Part shown: positions 1 through 5,644 of the stretch, one piece after another
How the letters are laid out: each line of letters starts with the position of its first letter
Position numbering within the stretch: position 1 is the first letter of the stretch
Program-made: the position numbers and the translations under genes
The notes under the pieces: model-generated
The model's input: the letters and a program-made list of their open reading frames with translations, nothing else
What the model was told of the DNA's origin: nothing
Database searches by the model: none
Assembly: GCA_900542985.1 (NCBI GenBank)
Contig: UQPQ01000068.1
Span: 1 to 7,114, forward strand
Direction of reading: 5' to 3'
DNA length: 7,114 bases
From: an uncultured Bacteroides sp.
Lineage (GTDB): Bacteria; Bacteroidota; Bacteroidia; Bacteroidales; Bacteroidaceae

Positions 1-89
1 TGCACCTGCTCAGGAACACCCTGCTTTCCGCTGACCATCTCGATAAGAAGTTTTTTAGCTCCACAGCGTATCCACCCAACAATGCAAAT
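1..89 (-). pseudogene. Possible C-terminal gene fragment at the left edge (LacI-type regulator tail suspected)
   Basis: The minus strand is open from a TAA at 90-92 to the window edge and reads ...RCGAKKLLIEMVSGKQG... then VPEQV. The pattern resembles the last helix and linker of LacI/GalR regulators, where a Gly-(x)-Ala-x-x-Leu-Leu stretch is followed by a short acidic or polar segment before the conserved 'LPTELVVRES' end. That end would lie outside the window. No start with a ribosome binding site is visible: the only ATG (38-36) has none. The 5' part would have been replaced by repeat copy R1. This is family recall over fewer than 30 residues, so the frame could be real or chance. Confidence 0.25.
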
Positions 90-130
90 TTAAAAAGAAT
101 AGAAAAAGCCGGAGGGCTATTGACTAAGAT
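75..130 (+). repeat. Repeat copy R1 (about 55 bp)
   Basis: This copy begins CCCAACAATG, continues with an AAATTT core and an A-rich stretch, then AGCCGGAGGGCTATTGACTA and AGAT. It aligns in the same orientation with 1699-1751 (CAACAATACGAAATTTC..., AGCCGGAAGGTTATCGACTA) with a few substitutions and small gaps. It aligns in inverted orientation with 147-204. R1 and R2 together make a hairpin of about 130 bp. Confidence 0.75.
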
Positions 131-170
131 ATTTGACTAATCATTCATCTTAGTTGATAGCCTTCCGGCT
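107..170 (-). terminator. Long intrinsic terminator of the Rpn gene, probably bidirectional
   Basis: The arms 107-130 and 147-170 pair over 24 positions with only a few mismatches (AGCCGGAGGGCTATTGACTA against the complement of AGTTGATAGCCTTCCGGCT), leaving a 16-nt loop. Read on the minus strand, the hairpin comes about 60 nt after the Rpn stop and is followed by TTTTCTATTCTTTTT (106-92), a good U-tract. On the plus strand the following bases (CTTTATTTCTTATT) are a weaker U-tract. The stem is built from the distal halves of repeats R1 and R2, so terminator and mobile repeat are the same DNA. Confidence 0.75.
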
Positions 171-204
171 CTTTATTTCTTATTGAAATTTCGTGTTTGT
201 TGGG
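147..204 (-). repeat. Repeat copy R2 (about 58 bp, inverted)
   Basis: On the minus strand this reads CCCAACAAACACGAAATTTC, AATAAGAAATAAAGAGCCGG, then AAGGCTATCAACTAAGAT. It is the closest match to R3 at 1699-1751 (CGAAATTTCAATAAGAA, then AGCCGGAAGG) and lies in inverted orientation to it across the Rpn gene. R2 and R3 have their CCCAACAA ends facing inward and their GACTA ends facing outward, as terminal inverted repeats would. Confidence 0.75.
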
Positions 205-224
205 ATATTTTCCCCCAACAAACA
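194..224. other. 11-bp hairpin immediately after the Rpn stop codon
   Basis: TGTTTGTTGGG (194-204) pairs perfectly with CCCAACAAACA (214-224) around a 9-nt loop. It sits 6 nt beyond the Rpn stop codon on the minus strand and lacks a following U-run, so it is unlikely to terminate alone. It may stabilise the mRNA 3' end. Its sequence corresponds to the two outer edges of the large palindrome at 1401-1716 brought together. Confidence 0.65.
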
Positions 225-230
225 TAAAAT

Positions 231-1187
231 TTATCCAACTACAGCCAGTATCCTGCTAATTCCATCAACAGGTTCTCTCAGTACTGCTGCAATCGCATCT
301 AAAGAATAACCAAGTTTTTGCATTTGAAAGGCGACATCTTTTTTATGGGCTGCTTCTCCCCGTTCCATACCATCCTGAACGCCATCATTATAAATATCTT
401 CCAGTGCTTTACACATATCCAGTTCCTCCCTTTCGTTCTTTTCTACGTTTATCTCCATAAGCTGCCGGGAATTTAAGAATGCTCCAAGTGCATGATAAGT
501 CTCCAGATCCAGCTTTTGGAAATAGTCTTTATGATTTGCCACATATGTACGCAATGCGTATTTATCCTGACTACATTGTAGCATACCGAAGATGATTTGT
601 AAATCACTTTGAAAAGATTCTAAATTTTTCAGTCTTCTGACATCGACGAGGTTAATGTGATAATTGGGAAGATACTTTTTCATCAGTTCCGCATGCTTCT
701 TTTCTGTCCCAAGATCGAACATCTGATGCAGTTCCAAAGGTCCATCCCACTCCTCTGTCCCATAATAGAAGATCAAAGTAATCACCGGGATGAGTTTATC
801 ATTCTTTTGAAACCGGGAAAGAAATTCAGCCGAAGAAAGACGGGGCGGACGTTCTTTCCATTTGACCCGCACCTGTTCTGCGTATTCCATGCTGTCATAG
901 AGCATTACTTTCAACGGTGCAGCGTAATGAATGGCAGTCTGTGATTCCACCGCCAGCAGCATCAGCACAGCCTGATCCTGCCAGTTCATGATGATATCAC
1001 GGTATTGCTTTTTTACAACATTTTTCCCCTGAGCGTCCTGAAGACTGACTGCGGTTGTCTCCGGGCTGGGGTAAAGGTTCTCCGGCAGGATTACGGCTTT
1101 TCCCTGAAATAAAATGGCGTTGAACAGATCTGCGAACCGTTTCGTATCCTTAAGCCAAAGATTAACATTTACATCTGCTTGTCCCAT
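231..1187 (-). CDS. Rpn-family recombination-promoting nuclease / PD-(D/E)XK 'transposase' protein
   Basis: This 318-residue protein belongs to the Rpn/YhgA-like group (PF04754-type, PD-(D/E)XK fold). Characterised members are DNA endonucleases that raise recA-independent recombination. The typical opening is present: MGQADVNVN, then RFADLFNAILFQG at 17-29. The nuclease core follows, with Asp64 in QYRDII and a Glu-x-Gln at 81-83 in the helix-strand stretch LAVESQTAIHYAAPLKVMLY. IPVITLIFYYG with a W-D-G-P follows at 133-150. The tail (264-315) holds a G-x-E-x-G hinge and a short helical segment like those that end many family members. The start is set at residue MGQAD because TAAGGAGG lies 8 nt before it. 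An in-frame extension of 33 residues to 1286 has no ribosome binding site and does not look like family sequence. The gene is intact and monocistronic, followed by a strong terminator and enclosed by related repeats. The family is clear; the biological role here is inference. Confidence 0.9.
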   Translation of the reverse strand: MGQADVNVNLWLKDTKRFADLFNAILFQGKAVILPENLYPSPETTAVSLQDAQGKNVVKKQYRDIIMNWQDQAVLMLLAVESQTAIHYAAPLKVMLYDSMEYAEQVRVKWKERPPRLSSAEFLSRFQKNDKLIPVITLIFYYGTEEWDGPLELHQMFDLGTEKKHAELMKKYLPNYHINLVDVRRLKNLESFQSDLQIIFGMLQCSQDKYALRTYVANHKDYFQKLDLETYHALGAFLNSRQLMEINVEKNEREELDMCKALEDIYNDGVQDGMERGEAAHKKDVAFQMQKLGYSLDAIAAVLREPVDGISRILAVVG

Positions 1188-1195
1188 AGGCAAGT

Positions 1196-1203
1196 CCTCC
1201 TTA
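1196..1203 (-). promoter_or_regulatory. Ribosome binding site that fixes the Rpn start
   Basis: TAAGGAGG on the minus strand ends 8 nt before the ATG at 1187-1185. It decides against the upstream ATGs at 1286 and 1277, neither of which has a comparable site. Confidence 0.85.
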
Positions 1204-1336
1204 ATAAAAATATAATCGTTATCATCAAAATGAAAATCTCTGACCGAAATGGTCTTGAAATATGAAATGCTCTCCATACTGGACATCAGACGTAGAAAAT
1301 GGGAATTGGATCTGTCTGAGATTTTGATGTGAGATG

Positions 1337-1365
1337 AGTATAAGATAGTGTAAGAAAAAAATCAA
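1337..1365 (-). promoter_or_regulatory. Sigma-A type promoter for the Rpn gene
   Basis: On the minus strand TTGATT (1365-1360) and TATACT (1342-1337) are separated by exactly 17 bp. Transcription would begin near 1330, giving a leader of about 140 nt before the ribosome binding site. The leader holds the open but probably untranslated 33-codon extension. This is a match to consensus only. Confidence 0.55.
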
Positions 1366-1400
1366 TTAAAAGAGTTTAAAGTTTGTATGAAATAAGTATA

Positions 1401-1716
1401 AAATTTGTATTTGTTGGGGTGAAAATATCGCGACAGCAGGAAGTGTTTCTGACAGAAGAGCGTCCATATCCACACTTGTTGTTGCATCGCAGTGCAGGAC
1501 CCGCTTTACCTCAGCCCGTTGACAACTTGTAACAGGAACGTGGAAACACTCGTGCAGAGGCACTCCTGTTTACGTTCCTTAACAAGTTGGGCAAAGTGTC
1601 TTCGGAACGCTCCTTGTCAATGCACTGCTCACGCAACAGCAAGGGCGGATATTAGGCTTTTCAAATCAGAAAGCGTTCCTTGCACCGGGACATTTTCTCT
1701 CAACAATACGAAATTT
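1401..1716. repeat. Large imperfect palindrome (about 316 bp)
   Basis: This stretch pairs with itself around a centre near 1558. Matching arms from outside in are: AAATTT 1401-1406/1711-1716; TTTCTGA 1446-1452 with 1666-1672; ATATCC 1466-1471 with 1647-1652; TGTTGC 1480-1485 with 1633-1638; GCAGTGCA 1489-1496 with 1621-1628; TTGACAA 1519-1525 with 1614-1620; AACTTGT 1524-1530 with 1582-1588; AGGAACGT 1534-1541 with 1572-1579; AAACA 1544-1548 with 1567-1571; GTGC 1552-1555 with 1560-1563. The register is nearly constant, so this is a decayed full-length inverted repeat rather than scattered hairpins. The two flanking stretches without recognised protein hold only small open frames (minus 1366-1563, plus 1492-1722). 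These look like by-products of the symmetry. It could be a palindromic repeat element or encode a folded RNA. Confidence 0.7.
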
Positions 1717-1751
1717 CAATAAGAAGTAGAAAGCCGGAAGGTTATCGACTA
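1699..1751 (+). repeat. Repeat copy R3, interrupted by the IS630 element
   Basis: This reads CTCAACAATACGAAATTTC, AATAAGAAGTAGAAAGCCGG, then AAGGTTATCGACTA. It matches R1 directly and R2 in inverted orientation. The IS630 element is inserted at the final TA. The bases after the element (GGAT from 3149) continue the repeat consensus GACTA(A/G)GAT. Its inner end forms the right edge of the large palindrome. Confidence 0.75.
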
Positions 1752-1799
1752 GTATAATCCACTTTAAATAACAAACTATTTTAATTCACATTCCTATTA

Positions 1800-1808
1800 T
1801 GGTATAAT
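1800..1808 (+). promoter_or_regulatory. Extended -10 promoter of the IS630 transposase
   Basis: TGGTATAAT is an extended -10 (TG, one base, then a perfect TATAAT). No convincing -35 is seen at the usual distance, which fits an extended -10 promoter. The ribosome binding site starts only 10 nt later, so the leader would be very short. Confidence 0.55.
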
Positions 1809-1817
1809 TGAACCATC

Positions 1818-1822
1818 GGAGG
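1818..1822 (+). promoter_or_regulatory. Ribosome binding site that fixes the IS630 transposase start
   Basis: GGAGG ends 8 nt before the ATG at 1831. The in-frame GTG at 1822 overlaps this site and so cannot be the start it serves. Confidence 0.75.
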
Positions 1823-1830
1823 TGCCAATT

Positions 1831-3099
1831 ATGCCTAATACAATTAAAACTATTTCTTTAACAGATGATGATAAATCTTACTTAAATAAACTGCTGACTC
1901 AGAGCACTTTGGAAATTCGCGTTTATCAACGTGCTAGGATCCTTCTGCTCAAATCTGAGGGTGCATCTAACAAAGCAATTGCTGACAAACTGGATATTGG
2001 AATCAGTGTGGTAAAACGTTGTCTTAACAAATTTAAAGAGAACGGTGTTGAAGCTTCTTTACGTGATAACAAAGGCCGTGGAAGAAAAGCGGAAATCACC
2101 GATGACGATATCACCTGGGTAATCAGTAAAGCCTGCCAAAAACCGAAGGATTACGGCTATTCTGCTGAATTCTGGTATCCCATGAGTTTCAGGAAATTCA
2201 TCAACTCTATAGCAGAAACGGAAGGACATCCTCGTATGGCAACAGTAGCTGAAACAACGCTTCGGAAAATTCTGAGCAATGCAAGGATCAAACCGTTTCA
2301 GGTGTCCTATTACTGCGAAAGACGGGATCCTGAGTTTGATGCAAAAATGCATGATGTCCTTGTTATCTACAAGCAGATTGAAATGCAGTTTGACAAGGAT
2401 GGAAAACTGATTCCCTTTGAGAAAGATGCCGTACATACCCTGTCTTATGATGAAAAGCCAGGAATTCAGGCAATTGCTACCACAGGTGAAGACCGTCCAC
2501 CGATTCCGAATACAGATAAAAGCAATGGCTATCAGCGAGATTATGAGTATGTCAGGCTGGGAACCCTCTCCCTGCTTGCAGCGATTGATTTGCTCTCAGG
2601 AGAAGCAATTCCATTAGTAAGTGAAACTCATAAAAGTTCTGACTTTGTGACTTTTCTAAAGAAACTTGATGAAAAATATCCAAAGGGCGATATGATTCGG
2701 ATTATTCTGGATAATCACTCTGCACATACCTCCAAAGAAACCCAGGAATATCTGAATACGGTTTCTGGACGTTTTGAGTTTGTATTTACACCCAAACATG
2801 GTTCCTGGTTAAACATGATTGAAGGTTTTTTCAGTAAAATGACAAAGCAGATGCTGGGTGGAATCCGTGTGGAAAGCAAGAAAGAACTCGAAGATAGAAT
2901 CTACAGATACTTTGATGAAATCAACAAAGAACCTGTGCCCTACAAATGGACATATAAAATGGATACCATCGATCTTTCTCAAGAAGATATTGATTCCATA
3001 GTGTATGAGGTTGTAAATGCAAAAGCTGCTTCAGCAGAAAACAAAAACAAAAAAGCACCAAAACCAATTTCACGAAAGAGAAAGTCTATCCAGAATTAG
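1831..3099 (+). CDS. IS630-family DDE transposase
   Basis: This 422-residue enzyme cuts and joins the ends of the surrounding element at TA targets. An N-terminal helix-turn-helix region (about 25-75: RARILLLKSEGASNKAIADK, then a second helix ending in RCLNKFKENG) is followed by a basic linker, KGRGRK, at 81-86. The DDE domain begins near 200. The presumed acidic triad is Asp207 in LSYDEKPGIQ, Asp294 in IILDNHSAH and Glu331 in SWLNMIEGFFSK, with 36 residues between the second Asp and the Glu, as expected for IS630. The tail (400-422) is strongly basic. Length and motifs are complete with no frameshift. The ATG at 1831 is chosen over the GTG at 1822 from ribosome binding site spacing. The stop codon lies inside a short hairpin. 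A functional transposase is likely. Confidence 0.94.
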   Translation: MPNTIKTISLTDDDKSYLNKLLTQSTLEIRVYQRARILLLKSEGASNKAIADKLDIGISVVKRCLNKFKENGVEASLRDNKGRGRKAEITDDDITWVISKACQKPKDYGYSAEFWYPMSFRKFINSIAETEGHPRMATVAETTLRKILSNARIKPFQVSYYCERRDPEFDAKMHDVLVIYKQIEMQFDKDGKLIPFEKDAVHTLSYDEKPGIQAIATTGEDRPPIPNTDKSNGYQRDYEYVRLGTLSLLAAIDLLSGEAIPLVSETHKSSDFVTFLKKLDEKYPKGDMIRIILDNHSAHTSKETQEYLNTVSGRFEFVFTPKHGSWLNMIEGFFSKMTKQMLGGIRVESKKELEDRIYRYFDEINKEPVPYKWTYKMDTIDLSQEDIDSIVYEVVNAKAASAENKNKKAPKPISRKRKSIQN

Positions 3100-3114
3100 C
3101 ATAAAATGCTAATT
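3094..3114 (+). other. Perfect hairpin spanning the IS630 transposase stop codon
   Basis: AATTAGCAT (3094-3102) pairs over 9 bp with ATGCTAATT (3106-3114) around an AAA loop. The TAG stop is within the left arm. There is no U-tract after it, so it is not a standard terminator. It could instead block read-through transcription into the gene from outside, or protect the 3' end. Confidence 0.55.
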
Positions 3115-3148
3115 TGAAACAGGCTTCTAATTTGCGTGGATTATACTA

Positions 3149-4084
3149 GGATTATCAAAAGATATTCCTGTTTCCCAGTTCCCAGCAAAGCTGGTTCTTG
3201 AACTGCGTAGCCTTACCCGTAAGTATTACGATTTAACTGATGAGCGTTCTGCTCATATCAATAAACTTAAAGGAGACCTGCATACCGTGTTTCCTCAGTA
3301 TCTTGACGTTTTCTGTGATGTTACCGGCAAGACCTCAACAATGATTCTTCGCCAGTACGGTACTCCAGACAAGATACTTCGTGGTCATAAGAAGACCATG
3401 ATTGAAAAAATATCAAAAGCTTCACGAAAAGGTCTTGCCAAAGCTTCTGAAAGATATGAGAAACTCTGTGCTGCAGCTAATGCTGCAAAGACATTTGGAT
3501 GTCAAATAGACAGTATCTACTTCAATATCTTTTTAACTTTGGACCTTGTTGAAAAGCTTGATTCTGCTTTGGATTCCATACTGAATCGTATTAGGCAGCT
3601 GATTACATTCAATAAAAACGAGAAGTTTATTCAGCAGATTAAACTTTTAAATACAATCCCAGGTGTTGGCTTTCTGACTGCTGTAACAATCATGTGCGAA
3701 ATAGGTGATTTCTCAGCATTCCGTAATCCAAAACAACTTTTTGCTTACTTCGGATTAGATCCTGAAGTAAATGAATCTGGAAAATTCGTTGGCACTCAGT
3801 TACATATGAGCAAACGTGGCTCCAGAATCGCGCGCCGTGCTATCTTTGCAGTAGCACTCGCCTCCATTCGTACAAAACGTAATGGAGAGGGCATCAATCC
3901 ATACCTCCGTAAGTATTACGAATTAAAGTCTGGACAAAAGCCTAAGATGGTTGCAATCGGTGCTGTAATGCATAAAGTCTGCAACATCGTATTTGCTGTT
4001 CTTCGTGATGAAAAGGCATTTGAGCTTCGGTCACCAGAAGAACACTGTAAGCAGTATCAAAGACCTGCTTTAGCAGCTGCATAA
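3149..4084 (+). pseudogene. IS110-family transposase, N-terminal part missing
   Basis: The reading frame is open from the IS630 right boundary and IS110-like sequence begins at once (LSKDIPVSQFPAKLVLELRS), well before the first GTG at 3287. About 310 residues remain of a protein usually near 400. What is lost is the N-terminal RuvC-like DEDD domain, so the protein should be inactive for recombination. The retained C-terminal Transposase_20 domain has LLNTIPGVGFLTAVTIMCEI, then FAYFGLDP, then MSKRGSRIARRAIF with the region of the catalytic serine, and a terminal GAVMHKVCNIVFAVL helix. No ribosome binding site or start belongs to the fragment. The break coincides with the end of repeat R3, so the loss predates or accompanied formation of that junction, and the IS630 element entered at the same point afterwards. 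The rest of the frame is undamaged, suggesting recent loss. Confidence 0.88.
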
Positions 4085-4094
4085 AGATGCAGCT
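4075..4094 (+). other. Perfect hairpin spanning the IS110 stop codon
   Basis: AGCTGCAT (4075-4082) pairs over 8 bp with ATGCAGCT (4087-4094) around AAAG. The TAA stop (4082-4084) starts on the last base of the left arm. No U-tract follows. Confidence 0.5.
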
Positions 4095-4220
4095 ATATAA
4101 AACCATAGGAGCTTCTTGACGAAAATCCAAGTGATTTACGTTTGTTAAAGTTACTCATTTTTAGGTTTCAAAACATAAAAGAAAAATATCTATTTTTTGT
4201 CTTTTAGGTATTGACTATAA
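4095..4220. other. Probable IS110 right-end noncoding region
   Basis: This is AT-rich and carries no gene. It contains TTTTAGGT twice (4159-4166 and 4202-4209) and TATTGACTA at 4209-4217. The latter matches R1 exactly (118-126) and R3 at 8 of 9 bases (TATCGACTA, 1743-1751). The IS110 right end probably lies in this stretch, but these elements lack clear inverted repeats, so the border cannot be set by eye. Confidence 0.4.
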
Positions 4221-5240
4221 CTAGCTGGTCTTAAATGGCTTCAGAAAGATCACCCATCCAAAGATCAGCAGATTCATTACCAGTGCAACAGGAATATCTC
4301 CCCAGTGGATTTGCTGATTCTGAAGTACATCCGCAGAGTACGTTCCTGAAAAAACTACCACCATATTATTATTCAGAAAATGAATAATTATCGGAACCCA
4401 GATATTCTGGGTTTTCATATAAGTATATGCCATAAAAATCCCCAGTGAAATACAGGTAACAAACTGGCTTGCCAGAGCCGCCAGCCCCATATCCGGCGTA
4501 GTGTAATAGAAGAAGTCTATTGGCAGATGCCATACAGCCCACACACAGCCCAAAAGGATTACGCCGCCTTTTAGTCCAAATTTTTTCTGAAGAAGAGGCT
4601 GAAGATAATATCTCCATCCGTATTCTTCTCCAAAGAATGCCACTACTGACAGGAAAAAGTTTACCAAAACAGTAAAAAATATGATCCAGGTAGTAGGATT
4701 TGCCATTATTTTGCCAAATTCAGAAAGCTGGCCGCTCAGAGCACAGGCAATCACAAATCTGAGAAGATATAATCCAATAAACAACAGGATCATACGAATA
4801 GATATATTCCAATGTTCGCTGTTCAGTCCATAGGATCTGCGCTTTTCTTTACCGGATTGCAGAAGAAGAATCCAGAAAATAACGCTGCCACCTATTATAA
4901 CGTAATTCATGATCGGTGCCCACTGAGAATATGGCATGCTCATCAGATCTCTATTTTGGGGAGCCAGAACAGAAGCCGCCGTGCAGACAACCAGCACCGC
5001 CGTGAGAGCTACAAAGAATATGTAAAAAGCCGTTGGAAGATTTTTATCTCCTTTTTTGGTAATTAAATAAGCCATCATCACACCTGCTGCTGGATACAGC
5101 ATCTGCGCCTTTGGAAAAGCGCTGAGATCAAGACCTTTTCCATAGCTATACCACATCAGAAGTCCCATTACATATGTGATTCCGTATGCTATAATCACAT
5201 AGATCAATAGCTGTTTTTTCTCTGTTTGCATAAATTTCAT
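4221..5240 (-). CDS. CPBP-family intramembrane metalloprotease (Abi/CAAX-protease type)
   Basis: This 339-residue integral membrane protein has about eight hydrophobic segments. Its C-terminal half carries the three CPBP (PF02517) motifs: EE-x-x-x-R in FFGEEYGWRYYLQPLL (Glu205, Glu206, Arg210); W-x-x-W-H in CVWAVWHLPIDFF (His238); and H-x-x-x-N in HFLNNN (His287, Asn291). All putative metal-binding residues are present, so it is predicted to be an active protease within the membrane. Family members process prenylated or membrane substrates, give bacteriocin self-immunity or act in signalling; the substrate here cannot be told. The start has AAGGAGG (5252-5246) five bases upstream. A 105-residue membrane protein lies 28 bp upstream on the same strand and is probably co-transcribed. 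No bacteriocin precursor or ABC exporter is visible nearby. Confidence 0.9.
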   Translation of the reverse strand: MKFMQTEKKQLLIYVIIAYGITYVMGLLMWYSYGKGLDLSAFPKAQMLYPAAGVMMAYLITKKGDKNLPTAFYIFFVALTAVLVVCTAASVLAPQNRDLMSMPYSQWAPIMNYVIIGGSVIFWILLLQSGKEKRRSYGLNSEHWNISIRMILLFIGLYLLRFVIACALSGQLSEFGKIMANPTTWIIFFTVLVNFFLSVVAFFGEEYGWRYYLQPLLQKKFGLKGGVILLGCVWAVWHLPIDFFYYTTPDMGLAALASQFVTCISLGIFMAYTYMKTQNIWVPIIIHFLNNNMVVVFSGTYSADVLQNQQIHWGDIPVALVMNLLIFGWVIFLKPFKTS

Positions 5241-5268
5241 AATTTCCTCCTTGCAACTTCAAAGTTAT

Positions 5269-5586
5269 TTACTTCTCTTCATACTTTTTAACGATAACTA
5301 AACTATAAGCAGCCATAATTACAATTGTTTCCACCATCACACCAATAACCGACAACAGAACGTATGGTGTATTTTGACCATCTAACAGCGGAATTCCTAA
5401 TATAACAAAAATGATTCCATAGATTATAAACAATAGTCCGCTCGCACGATTGTAACCTTTCACATCTTTTACTTTTATTGTTTCGGTATTAGCCCAGAAT
5501 CCAACGGGATTCTTAGAAAACATATCTTTTATTCCTAATCCAATTATAAACACTCCCAAAAGTGACCATATAACAAACCCAATCAT
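5269..5586 (-). CDS. Small three-helix membrane protein, family not named
   Basis: This 105-residue hydrophobic protein has membrane segments at about 3-19, 48-68 and 76-99, and a charged C-terminal end (KKYEEK). Between helices 1 and 2 is a polar stretch with NPVGFWANTETIKVKDVKGY, then NRASG. I recall the 'GFWAN ... V-x-DV-x-x-YN-x-A-x-G' pattern from small uncharacterised Firmicutes membrane proteins but cannot assign a named family. The start is the ATG at 5586, preceded by AAGGAG (5599-5594) at 7 nt. A longer in-frame reading to 5646 adds 20 residues without a ribosome binding site. It lies 28 bp upstream of the CPBP protease gene, so it is probably the first gene of a two-gene operon and might be a partner or substrate of that protease; this is inference from position only. 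Confidence 0.75.
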   Translation of the reverse strand: MIGFVIWSLLGVFIIGLGIKDMFSKNPVGFWANTETIKVKDVKGYNRASGLLFIIYGIIFVILGIPLLDGQNTPYVLLSVIGVMVETIVIMAAYSLVIVKKYEEK

Positions 5587-5593
5587 ATTGTTT

Positions 5594-5599
5594 CTCCTT
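5594..5599 (-). promoter_or_regulatory. Ribosome binding site that fixes the small membrane protein start
   Basis: AAGGAG on the minus strand lies 7 nt before the ATG at 5586-5584 and rules out the longer frame starting at 5646. Confidence 0.75.
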
Positions 5600-5644
5600 A
5601 CAAACCGCATTAAAACCATAATGAGACACATTCTTGTATTTCCC

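Larger units (their letters stand above)
1752..3146 (+). mobile_element. Complete IS630-family insertion sequence (1395 bp)
   Basis: The ends are perfect 11-bp inverted repeats: GTATAATCCAC at 1752-1762 and GTGGATTATAC at 3136-3146, with scattered matches further in. TA flanks both sides (1750-1751 and 3147-3148), the target duplication expected of IS630/Tc1-mariner elements. One intact transposase gene fills the interior. The uninterrupted target would read GACTAGGAT. Intact ends, an intact gene and a clean duplication suggest a fairly recent insertion. Confidence 0.93.

Noticed and set aside
1366..1722. Two small overlapping open frames (65 codons on minus, 76 on plus) as genes
   Set aside because: They mirror each other because they lie in the two arms of one palindrome. 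Neither has a ribosome binding site, and the composition (Cys, Thr, Arg rich) is not protein-like in a convincing way.
1822..1830. GTG at 1822 as start of the IS630 transposase
   Set aside because: It overlaps the GGAGG site itself; the ATG at 1831 has proper spacing.
3217..3921. 15-bp direct repeat CCGTAAGTATTACGA at 3217-3231 and 3907-3921 inside the IS110 gene
   Set aside because: Both copies are in frame and encode RKYYDL and RKYYEL, so ordinary coding similarity explains them. No other sign of duplication was seen.
4369..5066. Open frames on either strand within the CPBP gene, and those opposite the Rpn, IS630 and GNAT genes
   Set aside because: These are shadows of genes with clear motifs in the chosen frames; none has domain-like sequence or a ribosome binding site.
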